Source: Gammaproteobacteria bacterium
GTDB taxonomy: Bacteria > Pseudomonadota > Gammaproteobacteria > PS1 > Pseudothioglobaceae
NCBI GenBank assembly: GCA_029243595.1
Contig: JAQWRQ010000028.1
Coordinates: forward strand, 1 to 40,320
Direction of reading: 5' to 3'
DNA length: 40,320 bases
The first letter of the stretch is position 1, and the number at the start of each line of letters is the position of its first letter. Of this stretch, positions 25,683 to 34,571 are shown in pieces. The position numbers and the translations under genes are program-made. Under the pieces are notes generated by a model. That model did no database searches, was not told the DNA's origin, and saw only the letters and a list, made by a program, of their open reading frames with translations.

Positions 25683-26698
25683 ACATACAACAAGCAATAA
25701 AAGCAGTCATTGCAAAACAAGATCTAACTGAAGATGAAATGCACGCAGTGATGAGCGACATTATGACGGGAAAAACTACTGATGCACAAATTGGTGGTTT
25801 TTTAGTGGGTTTGTCTATGAAAGGAGAAACGGTTGATGAAATTACCGCTGCAGCAAAAGTGATGCGATCATTAGCAACTGGTGTGCAAATCCACCACCCA
25901 AAGCATTTGGTCGATACTTGTGGTACTGGTGGTGACGGCTTAGGTTTGTTTAATATTTCAACCGCTTGTGCTTTTGTTGTTGCGGCAGCTGGTGGTCAAG
26001 TTGCTAAGCATGGTAATCGCTCTATTTCTTCTAAATCAGGCAGTGCCGATGTTTTAGAAGCGGCAGGCGTAAACCTCGACATGAGCCCAGAGAAAATCAG
26101 TAAATGCGTTGAAAAAATTGGCGTTGGCTTTATGTTTGCACCCGCGCACCACTCAGCCATGAAGCATGCAATTGGCGCACGTAAAGACTTAGCGGTGCGC
26201 ACTATTTTTAATGTGTTAGGCCCGCTCACTAATCCGGCAAAAGCACCACATCAAATCATGGGTGTGTATAACAAAAATTTAGTCGAGCCTATTGCTAATG
26301 TACTTAAAAGCCTTGGTTCTAAGCACGTAATGGTGGTGCACTCTAAAGACGGCTTGGATGAAATCTCCATTGCAGATGATACCTATGTTGCAGAATTAAA
26401 AGACGGTGCAGTAACCACTTACACCATCAACCCTACAGAATTCGGTCTGCCTTTAGGTGATCTGAATGACATTAAAGCCGATGATGCAGATAGCTCTTTG
26501 GTACTTATCCAACAAGCACTCGATGGTAAAGACGGTGCGGCTAAAAATATTATTGCACTGAATTCAGGTGCTGCCATCTACGTATCTGGCATGGCCAAAT
26601 CTTTACAAGCCGGAATCAATACGGCACTTGGAATTTTAAATGGCGGCGCTGCCCACCAAAAATTAGACGACTTTGTGCGTGAATCAACTGGCTGTTAA
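25679..26698 (+). CDS. trpD: Anthranilate phosphoribosyltransferase
   Basis: Transfers phosphoribosyl from PRPP to anthranilate in tryptophan synthesis. Signatures are [36 protein letters not shown] and [12 protein letters not shown], with [15 protein letters not shown]. The 339 aa length is normal. It overlaps pepP by 4 bp and is not with other trp genes; PRPP, its substrate, is made by prs encoded at 28484. Confidence 0.96.
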   Translation: MNIQQAIKAVIAKQDLTEDEMHAVMSDIMTGKTTDAQIGGFLVGLSMKGETVDEITAAAKVMRSLATGVQIHHPKHLVDTCGTGGDGLGLFNISTACAFVVAAAGGQVAKHGNRSISSKSGSADVLEAAGVNLDMSPEKISKCVEKIGVGFMFAPAHHSAMKHAIGARKDLAVRTIFNVLGPLTNPAKAPHQIMGVYNKNLVEPIANVLKSLGSKHVMVVHSKDGLDEISIADDTYVAELKDGAVTTYTINPTEFGLPLGDLNDIKADDADSSLVLIQQALDGKDGAAKNIIALNSGAAIYVSGMAKSLQAGINTALGILNGGAAHQKLDDFVRESTGC

Positions 26699-26718
26699 AA
26701 ACAAGGAATTATAAAAAA

Positions 26719-27261
26719 ATGGATAAAGACACTAACCTAATTTGGATTGATTTAGAAATGACGGGCTTATTACCAGAAAAAGACGTCATTATTGAAATCG
26801 CAACCATTGTCACCGACAAAGACCTTAACGTATTAGCCGAAGGCCCGGCACTAGCCATCCACCAAAGCAGCACAATACTTGCAGGTATGGACGAATGGAA
26901 CACTGAACATCACGGTAATTCTGGTTTGGTGCAGCGCGTTAAAGATAGTGATATTTCTACCAAGCAAGCTGAAATTCAAACTCTTGATTTTTTACAAAAA
27001 TATGTCAACCCAGGCGTCTCGCCGATGTGTGGCAATAGCATTTGCCAAGACAGAAGGTTTTTATACAACTATATGCCGAAATTGGAACAGTTCTTCCATT
27101 ATCGCCACATTGATGTCACCACTCTTACAGAGTTAGTGGTGCGCTGGAAGCCCGAAGTAAAAATGGTACGAGAAGGAGAATCTGCACACTTGGCGTTATC
27201 AGATACTCACGATTCTATTAAACAGTTAAAACATTATCGAGATGTCTTTATTGATGTCTAA
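26719..27261 (+). CDS. orn: Oligoribonuclease
   Basis: 3'-5' exonuclease that degrades RNA fragments of two to five nucleotides, including pGpG from cyclic-di-GMP. DEDDh-family motifs: WIDLEMTGL at the start, [12 protein letters not shown] in the middle and [11 protein letters not shown] near the end. The 180 aa length is standard. It lies 20 bp after trpD and its stop overlaps the ispE start by 20 bp. Confidence 0.97.
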   Translation: MDKDTNLIWIDLEMTGLLPEKDVIIEIATIVTDKDLNVLAEGPALAIHQSSTILAGMDEWNTEHHGNSGLVQRVKDSDISTKQAEIQTLDFLQKYVNPGVSPMCGNSICQDRRFLYNYMPKLEQFFHYRHIDVTTLTELVVRWKPEVKMVREGESAHLALSDTHDSIKQLKHYRDVFIDV

Positions 27262-28093
27262 CACTTGGCGTTCACCTGCAAAAATTAACCTATTTTTGCA
27301 CATTAATTCTAAACGAAAAGACGGCTACCACAATCTACAAAGTATTTTCCAATTGCTAGATTACTGTGATCAGCTAAACTTTAATGTTAGACAAGACGGT
27401 ATCATTAATCGCACTAGTGGCAATGAAGATGTGCCCGAAGAAATTGATTTAATTATTAAAGCAGCCAAAGCCCTGCAACAGGCAACTAACACAAAACTTG
27501 GCGCTGATATTTCTGTAGTAAAAAACATTCCTGCCGGCGGTGGGCTAGGTGGCGGTAGCTCAAATGCAGCCACCACGTTGATTGCACTAAACCAACTGTG
27601 GAATACGCAATACTCAAATCAACAACTTTCAGAAATTGGCTTGTCATTAGGCGCTGATGTACCTATTTTTATTGCTGGACATAGCGCCTGGGCTGAAGGT
27701 GTGGGCGAAATACTCACGCCAATGACGCTACCAAAACACTACTTTTTAGTGGTTTCAATCAACAAACATATCTCGACCAAAGAAATATTCTCTCACAAAG
27801 CATTGACAATGACCTCACAGATAGGGAAAATGTCCGACTTCTCAGAGTTAATCAATCCACACAATGATTGTCTTGAGGCGGCCGTAGATTTAGAAGGCGA
27901 AGTTTTAAAGGCGTTAGTGCATTTAGAATCAGCTAAAAATTATCTATACCAGCCAAGAATGACCGGCACAGGGAGCTGTGTTTTTGTGGAATTTAAACAT
28001 GAGAAAGATGCTTTGGTAGCACTCGACAATCTACCAAAACAATGGTCTGGCTTTGTAGCGCAAGCGCTCAATACCTCTCCAGCTTTAACCTAA
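27242..28093 (+). CDS. ispE: 4-diphosphocytidyl-2-C-methyl-D-erythritol kinase
   Basis: GHMP kinase of the non-mevalonate isoprenoid pathway. It has [13 protein letters not shown] at the N-terminus and the ATP loop [20 protein letters not shown], then [11 protein letters not shown] and the C-terminal [11 protein letters not shown]. The 283 aa length is usual. Starts at M1 (27242) or M5 (27254) are both possible; both overlap orn. An inverted repeat TTTAACC (28084-28090) and GGTTAAA (28095-28101) spans the stop. The order ispE, tRNA-Gln, prs is common in gammaproteobacteria. Confidence 0.96.
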   Translation: MSLLMSNTWRSPAKINLFLHINSKRKDGYHNLQSIFQLLDYCDQLNFNVRQDGIINRTSGNEDVPEEIDLIIKAAKALQQATNTKLGADISVVKNIPAGGGLGGGSSNAATTLIALNQLWNTQYSNQQLSEIGLSLGADVPIFIAGHSAWAEGVGEILTPMTLPKHYFLVVSINKHISTKEIFSHKALTMTSQIGKMSDFSELINPHNDCLEAAVDLEGEVLKALVHLESAKNYLYQPRMTGTGSCVFVEFKHEKDALVALDNLPKQWSGFVAQALNTSPALT

Positions 28094-28109
28094 CGGTTAA
28101 ACACTTTAA

Positions 28110-28184
28110 TGGGCTGTCGCCAAGCGGTAAGGCAACGGGTTTTGATCCCGTCATGCGCAGGTTCAAATCCTGCCAGCCCAGCCA
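28110..28184 (+). tRNA. tRNA-Gln (UUG)
   Basis: A cloverleaf of 75 nt with the acceptor TGGGCTG (28110-28116) pairing with CAGCCCA (28174-28180), discriminator G and encoded CCA. The anticodon stem ACGGG/CCCGT closes the loop TTTTGAT, giving anticodon TTG at 28142-28144. The T-arm has GGTTCAAATCC. U1-A72 is the weak first pair typical of tRNA-Gln. It may be processed from the ispE transcript. Confidence 0.96.
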
Positions 28185-28483
28185 TTTTCTGCTTCGTCTT
28201 TTTCCTTTGAACGGCGTCGAATCCTAAAAAAATTTCAATCACATAGCAGTATCTATGCTCAATCAAATTTTTGAGAATTTTCCTTGTTCAAAGAAAAAAT
28301 ACTTGCATAAAGAATACTCATAAAATTAATAGCTATTCTATGAGCCCGAATAAACAAGGAAATGATCTTTGAGCACTTAATCAATTTTTAACAATGGATA
28401 AATAAAGATACAAAAAGTATTTAACAAATCTATTTTGCTATCGTAGTATAATTCAAGCACTTTAATGTTCATTACTATTATCT
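28185..28483 (+). other. Gene-free region upstream of prs with nested inverted repeats
   Basis: About 300 bp without a credible gene. It holds an imperfect long hairpin: outer arms TTTTTCCTTTGAAC (28199-28212) and GTTCAAAGAAAAAA (28286-28299), inner arms AAAAATTT (28228-28235) and AAATTTTT (28265-28272), and tip CATAG/CTATG (28242-28257). A second helix TTTCCTTGTT (28279-28288) and AACAAGGAAA (28353-28362) uses part of the same 3' arm, so the two folds exclude each other. A TATAAT sits at 28447-28452, 32 bp before the prs ATG. It could be a structured leader of prs, the end of the tRNA transcript, or a palindromic repeat. Confidence 0.5.
28447..28452 (+). promoter_or_regulatory. Candidate -10 of prs
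   Basis: Perfect TATAAT 32 bp before the prs ATG. The best -35 is TTAACA at 28421-28426, but the spacer of 20 bp is too long, so only the -10 is supported. Confidence 0.4.
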
Positions 28484-29446
28484 ATGTCACTCGACAAAAT
28501 TAAAATCTTTAGCGGTAACGCTAACCCTGAGCTTTCGGGCGAAATCATCTCTCAACTTAATGTTGCCCAAGGCAAAGCCTTGGTTGGGCGATTTAGTGAT
28601 GGCGAATCACAAGTTGAGATTTTAGAAAATATACGTGGTTGCGATGTGTTTATTATCCAGCCAACTTGCGGCCCTTCACCAGCTGAAACATTGATGGAAT
28701 TATTGGTGATGGTTGATGCGTTAAAACGCTCGTCAGCTGCTCGTATTACGGCTGTTGTGCCTTACTTTGGTTACTCACGACAAGATCGTCGTTCTCGTTT
28801 AACCCGTGTACCAATCACCGCAAAATTAGCTGCAAAAATGGTGGAGGCTTCTGGTGTAGATCGTATCTTAACAGTCGATTTACACGCAGACCAAATTCAA
28901 GGATTTTTCAATATTCCAATTGATAATATTTACGCACAACCTGTCTTGATTGGTGATATTTTGTCTAAGGGTTATGATGATGTTGTTGTCGTGTCTCCCG
29001 ATGTAGGTGGTGTGGTGCGTGCACGTGCTGCAGCAAAACGCATTAACGATGCAGATCTTGCCATTATTGATAAACGTCGCCCTGCACCAAATATGGTGAA
29101 AGTCATGAACGTGATTGGTGATGTTGAAGGTCGCACTTGTATCATCATTGACGATATGGTTGATACAGCTGGTACACTGTGCCAAGCGGCTAATATCTTA
29201 AAAGAAAGAGGCGCAAAAAATGTTGTCGCCTATGCAACACACGCAGTACTTTCTGGCAATGCTATTGACAATATCAATAATTCTGAGCTCGACGAGCTGG
29301 TCACTACCAACACCATTCCTTTATCTAAAGACGCAGCTAATTGCGACAAAATTAGACAACTGTCAATCGCGCCAACAATGGCTGAAGTAATTAAGCGTAT
29401 TAGTGAAGAAGAATCTATCAGCACCATCTTTACTGACACTCAGTAA
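28484..29446 (+). CDS. prs: Ribose-phosphate pyrophosphokinase
   Basis: Makes PRPP from ribose 5-phosphate and ATP for nucleotide, histidine and tryptophan synthesis. It has [16 protein letters not shown] at the start, [28 protein letters not shown], the [14 protein letters not shown] segment and the PRPP loop [12 protein letters not shown]. The 320 aa length is close to the usual 315. It is followed by a hairpin terminator and rpoD. Confidence 0.97.
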   Translation: MSLDKIKIFSGNANPELSGEIISQLNVAQGKALVGRFSDGESQVEILENIRGCDVFIIQPTCGPSPAETLMELLVMVDALKRSSAARITAVVPYFGYSRQDRRSRLTRVPITAKLAAKMVEASGVDRILTVDLHADQIQGFFNIPIDNIYAQPVLIGDILSKGYDDVVVVSPDVGGVVRARAAAKRINDADLAIIDKRRPAPNMVKVMNVIGDVEGRTCIIIDDMVDTAGTLCQAANILKERGAKNVVAYATHAVLSGNAIDNINNSELDELVTTNTIPLSKDAANCDKIRQLSIAPTMAEVIKRISEEESISTIFTDTQ

Positions 29447-29484
29447 AAACAAGTATTTACAAAGCACTTCCAAGACTCTGATTT

Positions 29485-29510
29485 TTAACCCATAATTTTG
29501 GGTTAATTTT
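29485..29510 (+). terminator. Probable terminator of prs
   Basis: Stem TTAACCCA (29485-29492) and TGGGTTAA (29499-29506) with a six-base loop, followed by TTTT. The stem is preceded by a T-run as well. The rpoD promoter region begins immediately after it. Confidence 0.65.
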
Positions 29511-29513
29511 GGG

Positions 29514-29519
29514 TATAAT
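29514..29519 (+). promoter_or_regulatory. Candidate -10 of rpoD
   Basis: TATAAT 37 bp before the rpoD ATG, right after the prs terminator. No good -35 is present at 16-18 bp. A short perfect hairpin CCAGCC/GGCTGG (29520-29534) lies at the expected transcript start. Confidence 0.45.
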
Positions 29520-29556
29520 CCAGCCTTTGGCTGGTAAAAAACAAACACTGTAACCT

Positions 29557-31368
29557 ATGAAATCTACAACTAAAGCACACAAGCAAGCACTACAAAAACT
29601 CATCATGGTCGGTAAGGAAAAAGGTTATTTAACCTATGCCGAACTAAACGACTTACTGCCGAAAGATTTGCTAACTCAAGAGCAAATCGAGCCAATTGTT
29701 ACTATTTTAGAAGAGTTGGATATTGTCGTTTCTGAGACTGTTCCTGATGCTGATACACTGGTTGTTGAATCAGGTGCTAAGGCGCAATCTACTTCTGCAG
29801 AAGCGGCAGTAGCAGCATTAGCAGCACTTGACTCAGAGTTTGGTAGAACCACTGATCCAGTTAGAATGTATATGCGTGAAATGGGTGTGGTTGATTTATT
29901 AGAGCAATCAGATGAAATCCGTATTGCTAAAGAAATTGAAGCAGGTGTATTTGAGATTATGCAAGCCATTACGCTTTACCCAGCTATTACCAATTTCTTC
30001 TTCAAAGCGCATACACGCCTTGAAGAAGGAAAATGTAAGATGACCGATGTCATCATTGGTTACCAAGGCGATGCTGAAGATTTTGCTGCAAAAAAAGCAG
30101 CTTTTGATGCTGGCGAGTTTGATGATGATGAAGAATACGAAGACATGGAAGAAATGGAATACACTGGCCCAGATGAGGACAAGGTATACACCCGTTTTGA
30201 AACTATTCTAAAGTGCTCTGAAGGTTACCAAGCTGTCAACGAAAAACACGGCTTCCGTCATAAGAACACTATTGCCGCTCGTGAGCAATTATCACTTGGA
30301 TTATCTGATTTACGTCTTGCGCCAAAACTAGTTAGCACCATGATGGAAGTTATTTGTGACCGCGTTGCAATGATGAAAAAACAAGAAAAATCTATTCTAA
30401 CCGCTTGCTTATATGCCGGCTTGGAAAGAGAACAATTCTTTAAATTATTCACTGATAATGAAACCAATTTTGATTGGTTAAAAGGCGCTAAATTAGATAA
30501 AAAAGTTGCTGATGCGTTAAAGGTCAGTAAAGATGAAATCTACTACGCACAAAAGAATCTTCTTGAATACGAAGAAGAGATGCAGCTCACAATACCAGAG
30601 CTAAAAGCACTAAACAAACTCTATCGTCGTGGTGATCGTCGCGCTAAGAAAGCAAAATCTCAAATGATTGAAGCCAACTTACGTTTGGTTATCTCTATTG
30701 CTAAAAAATACGCTAACCGTGGCTTACAGTTCTTGGACTTAATTCAAGAAGGCAACGTAGGCTTAATGAAAGCGGTAGATAAGTTTGAGTATCGACGTGG
30801 TTATAAGTTTTCAACTTATGCGACTTGGTGGATCCGTCAAGCTATCACCCGCTCAATTGCTGACCAGGCGCGTACTATTCGTATTCCAGTACACATGATT
30901 GAAACCATTAACAAACTCAACCGTGTTCGTCGTCAACTGTTACAAAAATTTGGCCGTGAAGCCACACCTGAAGAATTGGCAGTAGAGATGGAATTACCAG
31001 AATACAAAATCATTAAGATTTTGAAAATTGCCAAAGAGCCTTTATCAATGGAAACACCGGTAGGTGACGATGAAGATTCAAATATTGGCGACTTTATTGA
31101 AGACACTAACTTGTCTTCTCCAGTGGAAATTACAACCAGAGAAAGCTTAAAAGAAACAACAGGCGATCTACTCTCTAACCTTTCACCTCGTGAAGCAAAA
31201 GTACTGAAAATGCGTTTTGGTATTGACATGAATACCGATCACACACTTGAAGAAGTGGGTCGTCAATTTGATGTAACTCGTGAGCGTATTCGTCAAATTG
31301 AAGCAAAAGCATTGCGCAAATTAAGACACCCGTCTCGTGCGCACAAATTGCAAAGCTTCCTAGAGTAA
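29557..31368 (+). CDS. rpoD: RNA polymerase primary sigma factor RpoD (sigma70)
   Basis: Housekeeping sigma factor. An N-terminal region 1.1 (first ~80 residues) is followed by region 1.2 [16 protein letters not shown], an acidic non-conserved region ([14 protein letters not shown]), region 2 with [20 protein letters not shown] and [11 protein letters not shown], region 3, and region 4.2 [30 protein letters not shown]. The 603 aa length is near that of E. coli (613). The consensus hexamers seen at nirB fit this sigma. tRNA-Ile2 follows 9 bp after the stop. Confidence 0.98.
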   Translation: MKSTTKAHKQALQKLIMVGKEKGYLTYAELNDLLPKDLLTQEQIEPIVTILEELDIVVSETVPDADTLVVESGAKAQSTSAEAAVAALAALDSEFGRTTDPVRMYMREMGVVDLLEQSDEIRIAKEIEAGVFEIMQAITLYPAITNFFFKAHTRLEEGKCKMTDVIIGYQGDAEDFAAKKAAFDAGEFDDDEEYEDMEEMEYTGPDEDKVYTRFETILKCSEGYQAVNEKHGFRHKNTIAAREQLSLGLSDLRLAPKLVSTMMEVICDRVAMMKKQEKSILTACLYAGLEREQFFKLFTDNETNFDWLKGAKLDKKVADALKVSKDEIYYAQKNLLEYEEEMQLTIPELKALNKLYRRGDRRAKKAKSQMIEANLRLVISIAKKYANRGLQFLDLIQEGNVGLMKAVDKFEYRRGYKFSTYATWWIRQAITRSIADQARTIRIPVHMIETINKLNRVRRQLLQKFGREATPEELAVEMELPEYKIIKILKIAKEPLSMETPVGDDEDSNIGDFIEDTNLSSPVEITTRESLKETTGDLLSNLSPREAKVLKMRFGIDMNTDHTLEEVGRQFDVTRERIRQIEAKALRKLRHPSRAHKLQSFLE

Positions 31369-31377
31369 AACCTTTAC

Positions 31378-31454
31378 GGGCCTATAGCTCAGTTGGTTAG
31401 AGCAATCGACTCATAATCGATTGGTCCTTGGTTCAAGTCCAAGTAGGCCCACCA
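31378..31454 (+). tRNA. tRNA-Ile2 (CAU, lysidine-modified)
   Basis: A 77 nt cloverleaf with acceptor GGGCCTA/TAGGCCC, discriminator A and encoded CCA. The anticodon loop CTCATAA gives anticodon CAT at 31412-31414. It is assigned to Ile2 rather than elongator Met because it has C4-G69 and C5-G68 in the acceptor stem, which are TilS recognition pairs, and the arm GACTCATAATC followed by TTGGTC and GGTTCAAGTCC, as in E. coli tRNA-Ile2. It should be converted by TilS, encoded at 14878. Confidence 0.88.
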
Positions 31455-31625
31455 CATTAAAATTACAAGCATTTTCCTTTTCTAGGTTGTTGCGCTTGTC
31501 TTTCGTTCAGTCATATAGTTACACCTATACTCCTTCTCTCATTCCTACGCCCTCCTACTAGTAAGGGAAAAGACTTATCATTTACCGAGCTATCTATTGA
31601 TAGGAAAAAGGTATGATAGATTTAT
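31455..31625 (+). other. Gene-free gap between tRNA-Ile2 and cysQ
   Basis: About 170 bp with no credible ORF. It contains the eight-base palindrome TACTAGTA and a small inverted repeat CTATC/GATAG near 31591-31604. No clear promoter or terminator was recognised; a TATGAT at 31612-31617 is too close to the ATG to be confident. Confidence 0.4.
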
Positions 31626-32384
31626 ATGTTTGATTCACTAATAACCCCGTTAACCACACTAACAACCGAAGTTGGTGAAGTCATTATGTCTTTTTATAAG
31701 AGAGACATGGATGTTGAGGTAAAGTCCGATCAAACACCACTCACTGTTGTTGATCAAACTGCTCACCAGTTGATTGTTGAGGGGTTAGAAAAACTCACCC
31801 TTGGCACACCCATCCTCTCAGAAGAGTCTGAAGAAATCTCATTTGATGAGCGCTCATCATGGTCAGAATACTGGCTGATTGATCCGCTCGATGGCACGCG
31901 GGATTTTCTAGAACACACGGGTGAATTTTGTATTTGTATTGCTTATATCAAAGACAACACACCTATATTTGGCATGGTTTACGCACCATTAGACAAAATC
32001 CATTATTACACGCTCAATGGGCAGGCTTTTAAGCGTCAAGATGGTGTCGATATTACCTTAAAAACCAACGCACCGTCAAGCCCACTACAAGTGGTGATTG
32101 GCCATCATTCATTGCAAAATGAACAACTAACAATCCACCTTAGTCAACAAGCTGATTATGAAGTTAGCCGTTTGGGTAGTGCACTCAAATTTTGCCAGAT
32201 TGCACAAGGTCGTTATGATTACTATCCAAGATTTGGCCCTTGTTCAGAATGGGATACGGCAGCTGGTGTTTGCATCTTACAAAATGCGGGCGGGTCTGTG
32301 GTTGACAAAAATGGGCAAGCACTTAAGTACAACACTAAAGATGATTTATTATCACCTGTGTTTTTTGCTTCAGGAAAACCTTAG
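31626..32384 (+). CDS. cysQ: 3'(2'),5'-bisphosphate nucleotidase CysQ
   Basis: Inositol-monophosphatase-fold enzyme that hydrolyses PAP or PAPS in sulfate assimilation. Metal-site motifs: SEESEEI (residues 61-67), DPLDGTRDFL near 82-91 and CSEWDTAAGVCIL in the C-terminal half. The 252 aa length is usual. The start ATG follows a weak ribosome site. It converges with nadC and the two genes overlap by 15 bp at their 3' ends. Confidence 0.93.
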   Translation: MFDSLITPLTTLTTEVGEVIMSFYKRDMDVEVKSDQTPLTVVDQTAHQLIVEGLEKLTLGTPILSEESEEISFDERSSWSEYWLIDPLDGTRDFLEHTGEFCICIAYIKDNTPIFGMVYAPLDKIHYYTLNGQAFKRQDGVDITLKTNAPSSPLQVVIGHHSLQNEQLTIHLSQQADYEVSRLGSALKFCQIAQGRYDYYPRFGPCSEWDTAAGVCILQNAGGSVVDKNGQALKYNTKDDLLSPVFFASGKP

Positions 32385-33191
32385 CGACAAATCGATAGCC
32401 TGAATGTTTTTGGTTATACTGCCAATCGAAATATAATCCACACCGGTATTGGCTGTTGCCACAATATTATCTGTATCAATATTACCAGAGGCCTCTAATG
32501 GTAATTTTCCCTTGGCCAGTACAACTGCCTTGGCCAGATCATCTATCGAAAAGTTATCGCACAACGCTCGAGTAACGCCATTAAGCACCAATGTTTGTTG
32601 TAATTGGTCTAAGTTTTCAACTTCAACAATCAGTGGCAAATTAGGGTATTTCGCAAAAGCTGATTGAACAGCTTGCTTGATTGATCCAGCAGCAATAATA
32701 TGATTTTCTTTAAGCATGACGCAGTCATACAAACCCAACCGATGGTTAACACCACCACCGCATTTAACTGCTTGTTTTTGCGCCAAGCGTAATCCGGGAA
32801 TGGTTTTCCTAGTGTCTAGCAATTTTGTATTAGTGTGTGCAATTTTCGATACCAAAGCATGTGTTTGTGTTGCTGTTGCGCTCAGTGTTTGCAAAAAATT
32901 TAACGCCACGCGTTCTGCCGATACAACTGAGCTGGCCAAGCCACCCAATGTACACAATATTTGATTTTTAGCAACTTGGTCACCATCAGCAACCATCCAG
33001 TTGATTTTGATTGAATCATCAATCGATAAAAAAGCTTGTTGTGCATATTCAATACCGAAAATAACTGCTGACTCTCTGGCAATAATACTTGCGCTCACTT
33101 GAGTGTCTGGCAGTAAGCTGGCCGAAACATCACCTGAACCAATGTCCTCATTCAATGCTTGTTGCACAACACTCAAGCTATCTTCACTCAT
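32370..33191 (-). CDS. nadC: Quinolinate phosphoribosyltransferase (decarboxylating)
   Basis: Makes nicotinate mononucleotide from quinolinate and PRPP in NAD synthesis. It has NEDIGSGDVSASLLP at the N-terminus, ERVALNFLQTLSATAT, LLDTRKTIPGLRLAQKQAVKCGGGVNHR and the end VDYISIGSITKNIQAIDLSLRF. The 273 aa length is normal. Its start overlaps the lpxB stop by 8 bp; its stop lies inside the convergent cysQ 3' end. Confidence 0.96.
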   Translation of the reverse strand: MSEDSLSVVQQALNEDIGSGDVSASLLPDTQVSASIIARESAVIFGIEYAQQAFLSIDDSIKINWMVADGDQVAKNQILCTLGGLASSVVSAERVALNFLQTLSATATQTHALVSKIAHTNTKLLDTRKTIPGLRLAQKQAVKCGGGVNHRLGLYDCVMLKENHIIAAGSIKQAVQSAFAKYPNLPLIVEVENLDQLQQTLVLNGVTRALCDNFSIDDLAKAVVLAKGKLPLEASGNIDTDNIVATANTGVDYISIGSITKNIQAIDLSLRFS

Positions 33192-34269
33192 TAACCAAAT
33201 CCATAATAGCTTTTACTGCTTGATCATCATTGTCGTGTTTGAGCTGTGCGTGAATAGCGCTAAATTCTTTAACCAAAGACTGATTATCTCTATTCAAGAT
33301 TTCTATTGCATGCTGGGCAATGTTTTCACCGTTCGCATCTTTTTGAATCAGCTCTGGCACTAAGGCTTGGTTGGCAATCACATTGGGCAATGAAACATGC
33401 GGGCTCTTAACCAATCGTGAAGCAATAAAATAACTCATTGCCGATAGCTTGTAAATCACGACCATTGGCACACCAATCAGCGCTACTTCTAAGGTTGCTG
33501 TGCCCGATGCGACTAACACTAAGTCTGATTGCTCAATACGCTGATGTGCATCGCCCACCGATATACTCACGTTTAGATTTTGAATTTGTTGCTCTGCCCA
33601 TTCTCTCAAAGAATCGTTAGCCAAGACTAAATGAAAGCTTAACTCACTATCTTGCTCACTCATTAACCGTACTGCCGATAACATCTCTGGCAATAATCGC
33701 CTGACTTCGCCTTCACGCGAGCCTGGCATTAGAGCAATGTTTTTACCAGTCATATGGTTTTTTCTTGGGTTTAAGCTTTGGGCTAATGGATGACCAACAA
33801 ACAATGCTTTTTGTTGATTTTTTTGATAAAAATCTACCTCAAATGGAAACACGCACAACACCAAATCGGTTGATTGCTTGATTTTTTTGATACGACTTTG
33901 GCGCCACGCCCACACAGAGGGTGAAATATAATGCACCGTCTTCACACCTTGTTTTTTTAATTTTTTCTCAATGATAAAATTAAAATCTGGCGCATCTACA
34001 CCAATAAAAACATCTGGCTTATTGGCTGAATAATAATCAACAATGGTTTTTCGTAAACGCAATAAAGAAGGAAGTTTTTTTAAAACCTCGCTAAAGCCCA
34101 TTACATTAACTAAGTTTTGATCCCAGCGCTGTATGCAACCAGCAGCGATCATTTTCTCGCCGGCTAAGCCTTCTATTTGGTGATCGGTGTTTTGCGCTTT
34201 TAAAGCCTGAACCAGTTTAGAGCCAATTAAGTCACCTGAAGTTTCAGCTGCACTTATGGCGATCTTCAT
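33184..34269 (-). CDS. lpxB: Lipid-A-disaccharide synthase
   Basis: Glycosyltransferase that forms the beta-1,6-linked lipid A disaccharide at the inner membrane. It starts MKIAISAAETSGDLIGSKLV, contains VFIGVDAPDFNF, HYISPSVWAWRQSRIKKI, FVGHPLAQSL, and LMPGSREGEVRRLLPEML, then ASGTATLEVALIGVPMVVIYK. The 361 aa length is slightly short of 380. It shares one base with the yhbY stop (TAATG) and overlaps nadC by 8 bp. It supports a Gram-negative with LPS. Confidence 0.96.
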   Translation of the reverse strand: MKIAISAAETSGDLIGSKLVQALKAQNTDHQIEGLAGEKMIAAGCIQRWDQNLVNVMGFSEVLKKLPSLLRLRKTIVDYYSANKPDVFIGVDAPDFNFIIEKKLKKQGVKTVHYISPSVWAWRQSRIKKIKQSTDLVLCVFPFEVDFYQKNQQKALFVGHPLAQSLNPRKNHMTGKNIALMPGSREGEVRRLLPEMLSAVRLMSEQDSELSFHLVLANDSLREWAEQQIQNLNVSISVGDAHQRIEQSDLVLVASGTATLEVALIGVPMVVIYKLSAMSYFIASRLVKSPHVSLPNVIANQALVPELIQKDANGENIAQHAIEILNRDNQSLVKEFSAIHAQLKHDNDDQAVKAIMDLVNE

Positions 34270-34571
34270 TACTTTCTCGGCAGGATAATCTGCGGATCTT
34301 CGTCAAAAGCGCGATAAATAACCATGATATTGCCAATCACCTGAATAAGATGTGATTTTGACACCTCGACAATTTGGTTAATCATTTGTTGTTTTTCGTC
34401 TTTGCCGTCTGCTCGAACTTTGATCTTTAATAACTCATGCTTATTCATGGTTGTTTCAAGTTCAGCTAAAACTGACTCGCTCAAACCATGCTGTCCAACC
34501 ATTACTACTGGCTTTAATGCATGACCCATTGATCTTAAAAATTTCTTTTGGTTGTTGGTTAGTTTATTCAT
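34269..34571 (-). CDS. yhbY: CRM-domain RNA-binding protein YhbY
   Basis: A 100 aa ribosome-assembly-related RNA-binding protein. The CRM domain is seen in LTNNQKKFLRSMGHALKPVVMVGQHGLSESVLAELETTMNKHELLKIKV and the final QVIGNIMVIYR. It overlaps lysA by 8 bp upstream and lpxB by one base downstream, which makes a coupled four-gene row lysA-yhbY-lpxB-nadC. Confidence 0.94.
   Translation of the reverse strand: MNKLTNNQKKFLRSMGHALKPVVMVGQHGLSESVLAELETTMNKHELLKIKVRADGKDEKQQMINQIVEVSKSHLIQVIGNIMVIYRAFDEDPQIILPRK

Noticed and set aside
29520-29534. CCAGCC/GGCTGG hairpin as terminator
   Set aside because: The following bases are A-rich on the plus strand and not T-rich on the minus strand; it lies after the rpoD -10.
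31378-31454. tRNA with CAT anticodon as elongator tRNA-Met
   Set aside because: The acceptor stem has C4-G69 and C5-G68 and the anticodon arm matches tRNA-Ile2; elongator Met lacks these pairs.
31555-31580. TACTAGTA palindrome as operator of cysQ
   Set aside because: Short palindromes are expected by chance in this AT-rich DNA and the flanks are not symmetrical.
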